A stretch of DNA of 50,958 nucleotides from Actinomycetes bacterium (GTDB taxonomy: Bacteria > Actinomycetota > Acidimicrobiia > Acidimicrobiales > SZUA-35): the NCBI GenBank assembly GCA_024227975.1, contig JAAETV010000678.1, forward strand, positions 1 through 50,958, given 5' to 3'. The notes under the pieces were generated by a model. It was not told the origin of the DNA, made no database searches, and worked only from the letters and a program-made list of their open reading frames with translations. The position numbers and the translations under genes were made by a program. Each line of letters opens with the position of its first letter. Positions within the stretch are counted from its first letter, which is position 1. Below are positions 8,310 to 16,571 of the stretch, piece after piece.

Positions 8310-8891
8310 TCAGTTCGGGTCGAGGGGCTGGTTGGGGCCATCGCAGCTGCCCCATAGGCCGACCTCATCGGTTGTTGCCTGCCGTTGAGCCTGGTTGAGG
8401 AGGGGGCGATGGGTCGTGTTCGGTTCGTAGGAAACGGCCTCGGCGAACCCGTTGGCCACTAGCCACTCATTGACGAAGAGCCCATCGTCGCTGCGGCTGA
8501 GGTACAACAGGAGTCGGCCATAGCGGTCGCGGGCTTCGACATCACGGCTGATATCGACACTGGTCCCGATGGGGAGGAGCTGGGCCAGCGCCGCTGACGC
8601 TTCGGTTCCGAAGCACTGGTCAGGCACGCTGGCCGCCACCGATTCCGGGGTGTCGATTCCCAGCAGCCTGACCCGCTCGATGACCGACCCAATCCTGAGA
8701 TCGACGGTGTCGCCATCGATCACCTTCTCGACTACGGCTCGGTCATGAGTTGGGCCCGCTCCCTTCGAATCCGCACCAGACGAGTTGCAGCCTGAAGCAG
8801 CAACCCCGATCGCGGCCAAGGTGATCATTGCCACCAGCCGGCTACGAGCTGCCCTACTTGCGCTCGATATGGGTTCCTGCTCCCAGGCCAT
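8310..8891 (-). CDS. Thermonuclease-like (SNase) lipoprotein
   Basis: A 193-residue exported protein. An Arg-containing N-terminus and a short hydrophobic stretch end in the lipobox A-S-G-C near residue 35. The SNase/TNase domain follows: V-I-D-G-D-T-V near residue 57, R-V-R-L-L-G-I-D-T-P-E with the catalytic Arg and Glu, then D-R-Y-G-R-L-L-L-Y and the closing L-L-N-Q-A-Q with G-L-W. A surface-anchored Ca2+-dependent nuclease is the likely function. ATG at 8891 is the chosen start; it overlaps the end of a thiolase remnant on the same strand by 38 bp. An ATG at 8828 would leave no positively charged signal-peptide region. Confidence 0.8.
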   Translation of the reverse strand: MAWEQEPISSASRAARSRLVAMITLAAIGVAASGCNSSGADSKGAGPTHDRAVVEKVIDGDTVDLRIGSVIERVRLLGIDTPESVAASVPDQCFGTEASAALAQLLPIGTSVDISRDVEARDRYGRLLLYLSRSDDGLFVNEWLVANGFAEAVSYEPNTTHRPLLNQAQRQATTDEVGLWGSCDGPNQPLDPN

Positions 8892-9060
8892 CGCCACTAC
8901 ACACCGTGATGAGGGCGGTGGTCTCGTCGGCCCGTTCGAGCTCGTACACCGCCTTGGTCGCCAGGAAGGCTCCGGTGCCTCCGAGAGGTTGGCCCAACCC
9001 AATAGGGCCGCCACTAGTTCCGACGATATCCAGGTCGCCTTCTCGACCGGTCGGAGCGGC
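8854..9060 (-). pseudogene. Thiolase C-terminal remnant
   Basis: The minus strand holds an open frame without a plausible start that encodes the last 55-60 residues of an acetyl-CoA acetyltransferase. Recognisable parts are S-G-G-P-I-G-L-G-Q-P-L-G-G-T-G, then a helix ending Y-E-L-E-R, and V-C-S-G-D-G-L-G-A-G-T near the stop at 8854. In active thiolases the first block reads G-H-P-x-G-A-T-G and its His is catalytic; here it is Gln. The catalytic Cys of the second block is kept. Upstream of the homology the frame is Trp/Pro rich and does not resemble thiolase. I infer a decayed gene fragment whose 5' part has been replaced. Confidence 0.55.
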
Positions 9061-9113
9061 CGAGAAGGTTTCGGGCGACCACCAAGCAAGAGCTGGCGGC
9101 CAGAACCGATACT

Positions 9114-9290
9114 TCAGGCGGCTATCTGGTGCTCGTCACCCGTGGTGACGAAGGGGCGAGCTGAGCGGGCCAGAGCGGCCCGGGCGGTGGCCAATCCTTT
9201 GCGGCCCACCAGGATGGTCCGCTCGTCGAGCTTCCATTGCTCTTCTTCGATTTCGATGAGGTGCAGTTGGGCGTGTGCCATGGGGACCAT
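9114..9290 (-). CDS. Small hypothetical protein
   Basis: A short frame of 58 residues (ATG at 9290) or 55 residues (ATG at 9281). The sequence is composition-normal for the genome, with an acidic Ile/Glu run near the start, then W-x-L-D-E-R-T, V-G-R-K-G-L-A and an Ala/Arg-rich amphipathic helix A-R-A-A-L-A-R. This looks like a real small alpha-helical protein rather than noise. I do not recognise a function. It lies directly upstream of the thiolase remnant on the same strand and shares a divergent region with the DUF2339 gene. Confidence 0.5.
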   Translation of the reverse strand: MVPMAHAQLHLIEIEEEQWKLDERTILVGRKGLATARAALARSARPFVTTGDEHQIAA

Positions 9291-9316
9291 ATTGACGAAG
9301 GGGTGTGACAGTGAGC

Positions 9317-9344
9317 GGGCCCTGGGGTAGCCCCGGGCCTATTT
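9317..9344. terminator. GC-rich hairpin, terminator-like
   Basis: GGGCCCTGGGG (9317-9327), loop TAG and CCCCGGGCC (9331-9339) form a 9-bp stem with one bulged T, followed on the plus strand by TATTT. It lies between the divergent small gene and the DUF2339 gene, where no plus-strand gene ends, so a terminator role is unclear; an attenuator or chance GC palindrome are alternatives. Confidence 0.3.
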
Positions 9345-9393
9345 AGGGCCTTCCTCCCTGCTCAGGGGGGCGAAAATGGGGGAGAATCAGGCC

Positions 9394-11115
9394 ATGGGAG
9401 CCGAAGATGATGTTGTCGCCCTGACCGCCCGCCTGGTTGAGCTGGAAGGCCGGGTGGCAGAGCTGGAGCGGGCCTCGGTTCCCCTCGCCACCCCCCTTGA
9501 CGGCACTCGCATCCCCATGCCGCCTCCTCCTGGAGCCCAGATTCCCCGCCTCCAGCCCCCTCCGCCCGGACCCCAACAGGTTGGGTCACCCCCACCCATC
9601 AGGCGGCCGATGCCATCGGTCACAGCCGAAGATCTGCTCAAGTGGGCTGGGGTCATCCTGGTGGTGTTGGCCGCGGTGTTCTTCGTCGCCACCGCCATCA
9701 ATCGAGGCTGGATCGGACCCGAGCTCCAACTGGCAGGCGCAACCCTGATCGGTCTGGCCCTGGTGGCCGGTGGGTTCTGGCTCAAGGAAACGAACCGATC
9801 CTGGTCCATTGCCCTGACCGTCGGCGGCGCCGCGGTGCTCCCCGTCTGCGCTGCCGCCTCGAACGCTGCCCTCGACCTGGTCACGGAGTACCCGGCCCTG
9901 ATTGGGGTGGGTGTCGTAACCATTGCCCTTGGTCGGGTGGCCATGAAGCTCTCCATGGAAGCGGTGGCGGCTGTGGCTGGAATCGTCGCCGTCTTCTTGC
10001 CCTTCTGGATCTTCGACGATGTCGAGGAGCCGATACTCACCGTCGGAGGGTGGCTGGCCGGCCTGGTGCTGGCCATCACCTGGCTCGGCTGGCACCGAAG
10101 TTGGGTTCTGGCCCGATTGGCCACGGTCTTGCTGGCCGGCGTCGCCCTCCTGGGCCTGGCCGGATCGGATGAGGTGACGGCGCTCAGCAGCGGCGAGCAG
10201 CTCATAGGGCTCGTCGTGACCGCCATCGTGGCCGCCGCTGCTTGGGTCGGCCCTGCCTTCGCCCCGACCATGGGACTCGAGCTCGCGGGGTGGAAACGCA
10301 GCATCGACTACCGGTCAGCCTTCATGGTCCCCGTCTGGAGTTGGATCATGGTCGGAGCCATCGTCCAATTCGAGGGCTCGAACCCATACTCATTGGTCGG
10401 TCTGGCCATGGCCGCCGGCTCGATGCTGATCGCGGCCGCGGCATGGCGACTGCCGAAGCCCCTGGTGGCGGCCCATCTGCTGGCGGCCGGCATCCTGGCC
10501 TCGGTTGCCTTGGCCAACCTGACCACGAGCCCTGCCCTCCTGGTCGCCCTGGCGACCCAAGCCGTCGCCACCGCCATCTTGGCCTGGATGCTTCGAGACG
10601 CCCTCCTAGGGGTCTTCGGTGCCATCCTGGCTGCCATCGCCCTCGCTTGGGCTGGGATCTCGACCCTCAGCGGCTGGTTCGAGCAACTCGACGCCGGCCA
10701 GGACCTGGCCAACCTCTTCGTCGTCGTCCTCCTGGTAGCAGCGGCAGCCTACGGCTGGTGGAGGCGAAGCGACTCGATCGCGACCGTCTTGACGGTGCTG
10801 GCTTGGCTGGCCGTTCTTGGCTGGTTGCCTTCGGTCCTGGTCCACCTCGACCAGGGACAGGCTGCGATCTCGATCCTTTGGGCGATGGCGGCGGCCGCGG
10901 CCCTCGTCCATGGTCTCTGGTACGGGTTCTCGGTGAGCCGAGTGCTTGGTCTGATAACCCTGGGGGTGACCCTGGTCAAATTGTTGACGATCGATCTGAG
11001 CGCCGTCGACACCCTGTGGCGGGTAGGGCTGTTTCTCATCGTCGGGTCGGGTCTGCTGCGCCTCGGCTACATCCTGCCGAGGCTGTCGACGGGACGCGAA
11101 TCTCAGCTACGTTGA
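9394..11115 (+). CDS. DUF2339-family polytopic membrane protein
   Basis: A 573-residue protein. Residues 1-30 form a heptad-like acidic coiled coil; residues 35-75 are a Pro-rich linker. From about residue 80 the chain is almost wholly hydrophobic with some 14-16 membrane segments. The start of the membrane part, W-A-G-V-I-L-V-V-L-A-A-V-F-F-V-A followed by N-R-G-W-I-G-P-E, is the conserved opening of DUF2339 proteins. Function is unknown. ATG at 9394 lies 9 nt after GGGGGAG; an in-frame ATG at 9376 precedes that site and has no site of its own. The LLM oxidoreductase starts 4 nt after the stop, so the two form an operon. Confidence 0.85.
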   Translation: MGAEDDVVALTARLVELEGRVAELERASVPLATPLDGTRIPMPPPPGAQIPRLQPPPPGPQQVGSPPPIRRPMPSVTAEDLLKWAGVILVVLAAVFFVATAINRGWIGPELQLAGATLIGLALVAGGFWLKETNRSWSIALTVGGAAVLPVCAAASNAALDLVTEYPALIGVGVVTIALGRVAMKLSMEAVAAVAGIVAVFLPFWIFDDVEEPILTVGGWLAGLVLAITWLGWHRSWVLARLATVLLAGVALLGLAGSDEVTALSSGEQLIGLVVTAIVAAAAWVGPAFAPTMGLELAGWKRSIDYRSAFMVPVWSWIMVGAIVQFEGSNPYSLVGLAMAAGSMLIAAAAWRLPKPLVAAHLLAAGILASVALANLTTSPALLVALATQAVATAILAWMLRDALLGVFGAILAAIALAWAGISTLSGWFEQLDAGQDLANLFVVVLLVAAAAYGWWRRSDSIATVLTVLAWLAVLGWLPSVLVHLDQGQAAISILWAMAAAAALVHGLWYGFSVSRVLGLITLGVTLVKLLTIDLSAVDTLWRVGLFLIVGSGLLRLGYILPRLSTGRESQLR

Positions 11116-11119
11116 CGCC

Positions 11120-12082
11120 ATGAGTCGCTACGGAATGACTGTGCCCTTCGGTCGTGTCTCTCTCTCGGATCACGAGGAGTGGTTCCGGGAGCTGGTCGAC
11201 CTGGGCTACACCGATGCCTGGTCGTCGGAGGCCGATGGCTCCGACGGCTTCACCCCCCTGGCTCTGGCCGCCGCCTGGGCCCCCGAGTTGCGCCTGGGGG
11301 TCGCCATCCTCCCTGCCTACACCAGAGGTCCGGCCTTGCTGGCCCAGAGTGTGGCCGCCCTGGCCGACGCCGCCCCCGGCCGCTTCGTCGCCGGCATCGG
11401 CTCGTCATCGAATGTGATCGTGGAGCGCTGGAACGGGATCCCGTTCGAGGAGCCATACAAGCGGACCCGAGACACCGTCCGCTTCCTCAAGGCTGCCCTC
11501 GACGGGGAACGCATCCAGGAGACCTACGACACCTTCGAGGTCAACGGCTTCCGCTGCGGGATCGTCCCCACCATCAAGCCCCCCATCCTGGTGGCGGCCC
11601 TGCGGGAGGGGATGCTGCGCATGGCCGGCCGCGAGGGCGATGGGGCCATCATCAACTGGCTGTCGGCCGAGGACGTCAAGACGGTGGCTCCCATCGTTCA
11701 TGCCCAGGGTGAGGGCAAGGAGATCGTGGCCAGGATCTTCGTCTGCCCCAGCACCGACACCGACACGGTGCGAGCCCAAGCCAAGCGGGCCATCGCCGCA
11801 TATCTGAATGTGCCGGTCTATGCCGCTTTCCATGAGTGGATCGGGCGGGGGGAGAAGCTCCAACCCATGTGGGATGCATGGGCCGAGGGCGATCGTAAGA
11901 AGGCACTCGCGGTCATCCCCGACGATGTGGTTGATGAGCTCATCATCCACGGGTCACCGGAAGAGTGCCGAGAGCACATCGGCCGCTATATGGAAGCCGG
12001 AGTCACGACGCCAGCTCTGTCGATCATGGGATTCGCCGGCGTCGACTCCCGTCAAGCCATCCGGGAACTGGCTCCCCAATAG
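11120..12082 (+). CDS. LLM-class flavin-dependent oxidoreductase (F420-type)
   Basis: A 320-residue luciferase-like monooxygenase fold protein. Visible family features are M-T-V-P-F-G at the N-terminus, the L-G-Y-T-D-A-W-S-S-E strand, A-A-W-A-P-x-L-R-L-G-V-A-I-L with A-Y-T-R-G-P, and R-F-V-A-G-I-G-S-S-S. The C-terminal G-S-P-E-E-C-R-E-H-I motif closes the barrel. Actinobacterial members with this layout usually use F420H2, but the cofactor is inferred. It follows the DUF2339 gene by 4 nt and converges with the HerA-like gene. Confidence 0.85.
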   Translation: MSRYGMTVPFGRVSLSDHEEWFRELVDLGYTDAWSSEADGSDGFTPLALAAAWAPELRLGVAILPAYTRGPALLAQSVAALADAAPGRFVAGIGSSSNVIVERWNGIPFEEPYKRTRDTVRFLKAALDGERIQETYDTFEVNGFRCGIVPTIKPPILVAALREGMLRMAGREGDGAIINWLSAEDVKTVAPIVHAQGEGKEIVARIFVCPSTDTDTVRAQAKRAIAAYLNVPVYAAFHEWIGRGEKLQPMWDAWAEGDRKKALAVIPDDVVDELIIHGSPEECREHIGRYMEAGVTTPALSIMGFAGVDSRQAIRELAPQ

Positions 12083-12114
12083 GGGAGGTCGGTGGCACGG
12101 CGGCCTGGGGCTGA

Positions 12115-14523
12115 TCAGGAGGGGATCGGTAGCCAGACCAGCGAGAAATCCTCGACGGAGATGTCGGACTTCTCGAGGGGGACCTCCACCTCTTCGACGC
12201 CGACGGCCTTGGCTGACCATTCGTCGTCGATCTCCATCAGGGCCTCGGCCAGATCGAGCTCTAGGTCTTCCAACTCGTCGATCTTCTCCCCTACCCGGCT
12301 CCGGGCCGAGTCGAGCCGGGCCGACGTTGCCGAGGTCTGACGGCGGCCGGATGCGGCCCGGCGAGCGGCCGAGGCCAGCTTGCGGGCCCGTCCCCGCCCT
12401 CCGAGGAGGCCGCCGAGGATGCTGCTGCCCACATCGACCAGTTCCTGCTGACGGCGGCCTTGGACCTGCACTTCCAGCTCGTTGACCCGGTCCTCGGCTT
12501 TGGCCAGCGCCTTCTCGATCGAGGCCCGCTTGCGCTCCAACTTGTCTCTGAGCTTGCCTGCATCCTCATCCGCCCCGTCGTCGGCCGCAGTCTCACAGCG
12601 AACAGCGAACGCCTCGGGCTTCTCCCCTGGGCGTGACCACAGCTTCAGCTCAGCGTTGTGCAACAGGGAGTAGGTGGTGTCGCGATACAGCTTGGCCTTG
12701 AGATCGGCCTTGGCCGAGCGGATAGTGGAGGCCCTGAGATCGATCGGGGGGAGGGTATAGACCGCAGCGGTGGGGGCTTGGCTGACGAAGTCCCTGTCGT
12801 CGAAGTCGACGGCCACGGCGCCCTCGGTGTCGATCCCATCAGCGGTCACCGCGACAATGGCCTCCCAGTCCTGGCGATGGCGGAGCTTGGCCTTGGTCTC
12901 GTCGAACAACAGCTCCACCCTGGCGGCCAGGAAGGCCTGGAGCGGAGCCGGCTCCGGTGAGGCCCCGACCTCGCCCAGCCAGGGAGCTGAGGCGGTGGCA
13001 TAGAGGACGGTGAGGCTGTCAGGGAGTTGGGGGGGCACCGTCGACTCATTGTCGCCCAGCAGGGGCGTAGGGGGCTGTCCAGCCCGGGCTGGGGCGGAGG
13101 CCGGCTTCGTGGTCACAGAGCTGGCTTCGATTTCCGCACTGGCGTCGCCCATGAGGTCGGTGATCTGGTCGCCGGTCAGGGGGCCGGCCAGGTAGCTCAT
13201 GGCCCAGCGGGTTGTGAGGACGGGAAGCTCGGAGCTGGAGGTGGTGCGCAAAACGAATTGGCGCTTGTCGAGCGAGGAGATGGTGGCTTCGATGGCCGCG
13301 GTGTCGACAGCGCCGTCGGCCGAGCGCAGACCGTCGATCAGTCTCTCCTTGTCCTGTTCGGTCTGGAGGCGTCCGATGAGCCATGTGCCGGCATTGGAGA
13401 TGGCTTTGTAGTCGAGATCGACCGGATTCTGAGTACTGAGAACGAGCCCTACCCCGAAGGCTCGGGCCTGCTTCAGGAGGGTCAGGATCGGCTTCTTCGT
13501 CGGAGGGTTCGCTACCGGTGGGGCCAGCCCCATCACCTCGTCGATATAGACCAGGACTCTCAGCTCACCGGTTCCAGCCTTGGTTCGCATCCAGCTGATC
13601 AGCTTGCCGAGTACCAGGGTCACGGCGAACTGGCGCTCGGCCTCGCCCAGATGCGCGATGGAGACCACGGCCGCCCTCGCCTTGCCATTGTCGGTCCACA
13701 GCATCTTCTCGATGTCGAGGGGTGCGCCCTGGGCCCAGGAGGTGAAGCTGGGGGAGGCCAGCAGGCCGTTCAACTTGAGTACCAGAGACTGGCGGTCATC
13801 GGGAGGGTAGAAGGTGTCGAGATCGAGCACCCCCAGCTTCCGCATGGGGGGATCGAGGATCTGGCCCAGCAGGGTGGCCAGGTCCAGGCTGGTTCCCCCC
13901 TCCCACGCCCTGGCGATGAGGTTGGCCAGCAGGATGTGCTCCCGCCCTGACAGGGGGTCGCTCTCGATGTCGACCAGGGCCAGAAGGCCGCTGACGGTGC
14001 TGTCGATCTCGTCTTGACGGGTGGCGGCATCGTCGGTGGCCGGTGCCGACAGCCGGCCCATCACGTCGAGGGGAACACCGGCGGTGCTGCCGGGGGTGTA
14101 GATGACGGGGGTGGCGGCCTCCTGGAGGGTGCTGATGTCGCCAGAACCGAGCTCCCAGGAGGTGAGGCCCTTGGTCCATAGCTCGGCCGTTTGCTGGGCC
14201 ATCTCGGCCACCGTCTGTTGTTGGACCCGGGCCGAGCCCTCATCGATCCATGGCTCGAAGTCACCGGCCTGGAGGTCGGGGAAGGTGAGGCAGAGGTTGC
14301 CGAGGTCGCCCTTGGGGTCTATCGCCAGCACTGGGATGCCGGCCATCAGGGCCTCCTCGATGAGTACCACCCCGAGTCCGGTCTTGCCCGACCCTGTCAT
14401 GCCGACGATGACCCCGTGGGTGGTGAAGTCCGCACTGTCCAACAAGACGGGATCACCCGTCCGATCTCCGGAGGTAGCGTCGATCTTCTCGCCGATGAAG
14501 AGGTGGCCCGGTGGTCGTTCCAT
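12115..14523 (-). CDS. HerA/FtsK-like DUF87 ATPase
   Basis: An 802-residue P-loop ATPase. Walker A is G-M-T-G-S-G-K-T (about 41-48), with D-P-K-G-D-L just after the following strand; Walker B is V-Y-I-D-E near residue 330, followed by K-Q-A-R-A-F-G and S-T-Q-N-P-V-D, the sensor region typical of HerA/DUF87 helicase-like pumps. The C-terminal third has a Lys/Glu-rich coiled coil (about 640-690) and a Gly-rich turn S-I-L-G-G-L-L-G-G-R before another acidic helix. This architecture is a widespread, uncharacterised group distinct from archaeal HerA-NurA; no NurA lies nearby. ATG at 14523 was chosen because homology starts soon after; an ATG at 14556 is possible. Confidence 0.8.
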   Translation of the reverse strand: MERPPGHLFIGEKIDATSGDRTGDPVLLDSADFTTHGVIVGMTGSGKTGLGVVLIEEALMAGIPVLAIDPKGDLGNLCLTFPDLQAGDFEPWIDEGSARVQQQTVAEMAQQTAELWTKGLTSWELGSGDISTLQEAATPVIYTPGSTAGVPLDVMGRLSAPATDDAATRQDEIDSTVSGLLALVDIESDPLSGREHILLANLIARAWEGGTSLDLATLLGQILDPPMRKLGVLDLDTFYPPDDRQSLVLKLNGLLASPSFTSWAQGAPLDIEKMLWTDNGKARAAVVSIAHLGEAERQFAVTLVLGKLISWMRTKAGTGELRVLVYIDEVMGLAPPVANPPTKKPILTLLKQARAFGVGLVLSTQNPVDLDYKAISNAGTWLIGRLQTEQDKERLIDGLRSADGAVDTAAIEATISSLDKRQFVLRTTSSSELPVLTTRWAMSYLAGPLTGDQITDLMGDASAEIEASSVTTKPASAPARAGQPPTPLLGDNESTVPPQLPDSLTVLYATASAPWLGEVGASPEPAPLQAFLAARVELLFDETKAKLRHRQDWEAIVAVTADGIDTEGAVAVDFDDRDFVSQAPTAAVYTLPPIDLRASTIRSAKADLKAKLYRDTTYSLLHNAELKLWSRPGEKPEAFAVRCETAADDGADEDAGKLRDKLERKRASIEKALAKAEDRVNELEVQVQGRRQQELVDVGSSILGGLLGGRGRARKLASAARRAASGRRQTSATSARLDSARSRVGEKIDELEDLELDLAEALMEIDDEWSAKAVGVEEVEVPLEKSDISVEDFSLVWLPIPS

Positions 14524-14575
14524 GGCGCCACGATGGCAGCTCTGGACCGGGATCACACCCTATGCGAGTCCGGGA

Positions 14576-15403
14576 TCAGGAACTGGTGAAGGCGGCGGGC
14601 TCGCCGGCCAGGCGGGCCGCCATCCCGATCTTGGCATCTTCGGATGATCGAGCCGCCATCACCAGCTGATCGACGTCTTCGTGGGCGATCCCGTCGCGGA
14701 ACGCCATCTCCCGGTTGATGACGCCCTTGATGGCCCTCAAGCTGAGGGGGGCGTTTGCAGCCAGGCGTTCGACAATGGCCTCAGCCTCAGGGGCCAGCCG
14801 ATGAGGGGGGACGGCCCGAGCGATGATGCCCAGCTCGGCCAGACGGGGGGCAGGGATGGGATCGCCGAGCATGAGGATCTCACGGGTGGTGACCGGACCG
14901 GCCACCTCCAACAGCTTCTTGGTCAGGAACCAGGTGGGGGCGAGGCCGATCTGGGCCAGCGACATGCCGAAGCTGGCCTTGGTCGAGGCAATGACGATGT
15001 CGCAATGGAGGGCCAGCTCGTTGCCGCCAGCGATGGCATCGCCCTGGACGATGGCCACCACTGGGAGGGGCCACTGCTCGACGGCGTGGAAGAGCTGCTC
15101 GACCGGGCTCAGACCGGGCTCGCCCCCTTCGTCGGAGCCCCCTTGGCTCGACTGGCCGTCGGCGCCATCGACTGGGAGACGTTCGGAGCCATCGAGCCTC
15201 CGCTTCAGATCGATTCCGGCGCAGAACACGGGCCCCGCTGACCGGATGACGGCCACCCTCTCCTCGTCACCGGGAAAACCGTCGAACGCCTCCTTGGCTT
15301 GTTGCAGCATCTCGGGGGTGAGCGCATTGCGTTTGGCCGGACGGTTCAGGGTGAGGGTCCGGATCGGGCCCGTCACATCAACCAGGATGTCAGTCTCACT
15401 CAT
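14576..15403 (-). CDS. Enoyl-CoA hydratase/isomerase (crotonase family)
   Basis: A 275-residue crotonase-fold protein. L-N-R-P-x-K-R-N-A-L (about 19-28), the CoA-binding F-C-A-G-I-D-L (about 61-67) and G-D-A-I-A-G-G-N-E-L-A (about 120-130) are present. The Glu in the last motif matches the first catalytic Glu of hydratases. The second is replaced: F-G-M-S-L-A-Q-I-G-L stands where F-G-L-P-E-V-x-L-G is usual. One-Glu members include isomerases, so hydratase activity should not be assumed. An acidic Gly/Ser insertion sits at about 75-95. It is transcribed away from the small gene at 15801. Confidence 0.85.
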   Translation of the reverse strand: MSETDILVDVTGPIRTLTLNRPAKRNALTPEMLQQAKEAFDGFPGDEERVAVIRSAGPVFCAGIDLKRRLDGSERLPVDGADGQSSQGGSDEGGEPGLSPVEQLFHAVEQWPLPVVAIVQGDAIAGGNELALHCDIVIASTKASFGMSLAQIGLAPTWFLTKKLLEVAGPVTTREILMLGDPIPAPRLAELGIIARAVPPHRLAPEAEAIVERLAANAPLSLRAIKGVINREMAFRDGIAHEDVDQLVMAARSSEDAKIGMAARLAGEPAAFTSS

Positions 15404-15800
15404 CCCGCCGTTTTAGCCCTGACTGTCACTCGTTCTCCAGCGGGTCCTCTTGGTCATTGCCACCACGGCAGCGGTTGGATTGACGGTGGCTGCCGTTGTC
15501 TACAACGACCCCGGCCGATCCACCAGCTGTGACCAAATCCGGCCATCCCTTTGGAGTCACACCCCGGTTCGTGGAACCTCGCACGAGATGCTTGACAAAT
15601 CGGCTGTGGTGTTCCTTGCGCTCAGTAGCCCGTCTGCCCTACTCCGGGAGAGCTATTTTCCCTGGTCAGGTTACTACTGCTACATCAGCCGGCCGGAGGT
15701 GGGTTACTATGAACCTCATAGCGGGAACTCAGCGGAATGGCGATGACCCGCCCACCGTTCTGTACTACACACAAGGTCCTTTCAAGTTCTAGGAGGAGCA
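15404..15800. promoter_or_regulatory. Divergent intergenic region, 397 bp
   Basis: No convincing gene. The stretch is less GC-rich than its surroundings and lies between the crotonase gene (minus) and a small gene with a strong ribosome site (plus). A TTGACA at 15592-15597 could be a -35 box but lacks a good -10 at normal spacing; TACTAT at 15704-15709 is a candidate -10. A short frame from ATG 15710 ends at 15792, overlapping the ribosome site of the next gene, and could be a leader peptide. These are guesses from sequence pattern only. Confidence 0.35.
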
Positions 15801-15977
15801 ATGACTGAGGTCGAGACCGTAGTTGACATGGTCGATATCACCTCCATCGAAGAGGCTCTGGCGTTGATCGACCAGGGGTTGGGATTCATGACCGATCGCC
15901 AGCTGGTGTCTACCTCGGAGGTAACCGATCTCCTCCTCGACGTGCGAGCGCTGCTGAGCGACTCCTCAGCGAGCTAG
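15801..15977 (+). CDS. Small acidic hypothetical protein
   Basis: A 58-residue frame with ATG at 15801 preceded by AGGAGGAG, the strongest ribosome site in the window (3 nt spacing from the end of the purine run). The protein is acidic and helical, with I-E-E-A-L-A-L-I-D-Q-G-L and a second helix V-T-D-L-L-L-D-V-R-A-L-L. No Cys, no membrane segment and no motif that I recognise. The pattern of two amphipathic helices suggests a dimeric or protein-binding role, which is inference. It converges with the PAP2 gene. Confidence 0.7.
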   Translation: MTEVETVVDMVDITSIEEALALIDQGLGFMTDRQLVSTSEVTDLLLDVRALLSDSSAS

Positions 15978-15985
15978 TCCCACCC

Positions 15986-16510
15986 TCAGGGCAGGGGCCA
16001 CATTCGCTTGGCCGCTACCCCGAAAACGAATCCCAACACCGTGCCTGCAGCCACGTCGGTGCCATGATGCATCCGATTATGGATGCGGCTGGCGGCAACG
16101 ATGGCGGCCAACATGACCCACACGGGACGTACCCGGGGCATGGCTTCACTCAACAAGATGGCGGCCAGCGTTGCCGAGCTTGCGTGACCACTGGGGAAGC
16201 TGGCCGTCTTCGGTCGGCGAACGTCGTAGGCCATGTCCTCGGGTAGGGGTGGGCGTTCCCGGCTGGTCATCCGTTTCAGCACCCCGTTGACCACGATCGA
16301 CTCGATACCCAGGGCGACCGCAAGCCGGATCGAATGGCGCCGCCGCGATGGGCTGGCCGCCGCCATCACTCCACTGATCACGTGCCAGGCCACCGAATAG
16401 TCGGCCGCCTCACTGGCAACATAGAACACCCAGTCGGCCGCGGGTTCGCCTCGGAGACGATCGAACCAGCGGTCAACACGGTCGTCGAAGTGCTTGGCAA
16501 CCTGGCGCAA
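15986..16510 (-). CDS. PAP2-family membrane phosphatase
   Basis: A PAP2-superfamily phosphatase, about 174 residues from the TTG at 16510. The three signature motifs are present: K-R-M-T-S-R-E-R-P, P-S-G-H-A-S-S and S-R-I-H-N-R-M-H-H-G-T-D. Hydrophobic segments between them would place the active site at the membrane face. Likely substrates are lipid phosphates such as phosphatidate, phosphatidylglycerol phosphate or polyprenyl pyrophosphate. The frame is open to 16705, but that would overlap the divergent oxidoreductase by 134 bp. I chose TTG 16510 because the next residues (a R-x-V-x-x-F-D-D-R-V-D-R-x-F-D helix) look like the family's usual N-terminus. The start is uncertain. Confidence 0.75.
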   Translation of the reverse strand: MRQVAKHFDDRVDRWFDRLRGEPAADWVFYVASEAADYSVAWHVISGVMAAASPSRRRHSIRLAVALGIESIVVNGVLKRMTSRERPPLPEDMAYDVRRPKTASFPSGHASSATLAAILLSEAMPRVRPVWVMLAAIVAASRIHNRMHHGTDVAAGTVLGFVFGVAAKRMWPLP

Positions 16511-16571
16511 GGGGTCAGTGTATGGAGCAGACCCGGTGGCACCGGTGCGCCAGGGGCGATAGACAATCTTG

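Noticed and set aside
15450..15746. 98-residue frame with a hydrophobic N-terminus
   Set aside because: Non-ATG start, no ribosome site, atypical composition and no recognisable domain; regarded as non-coding leader.
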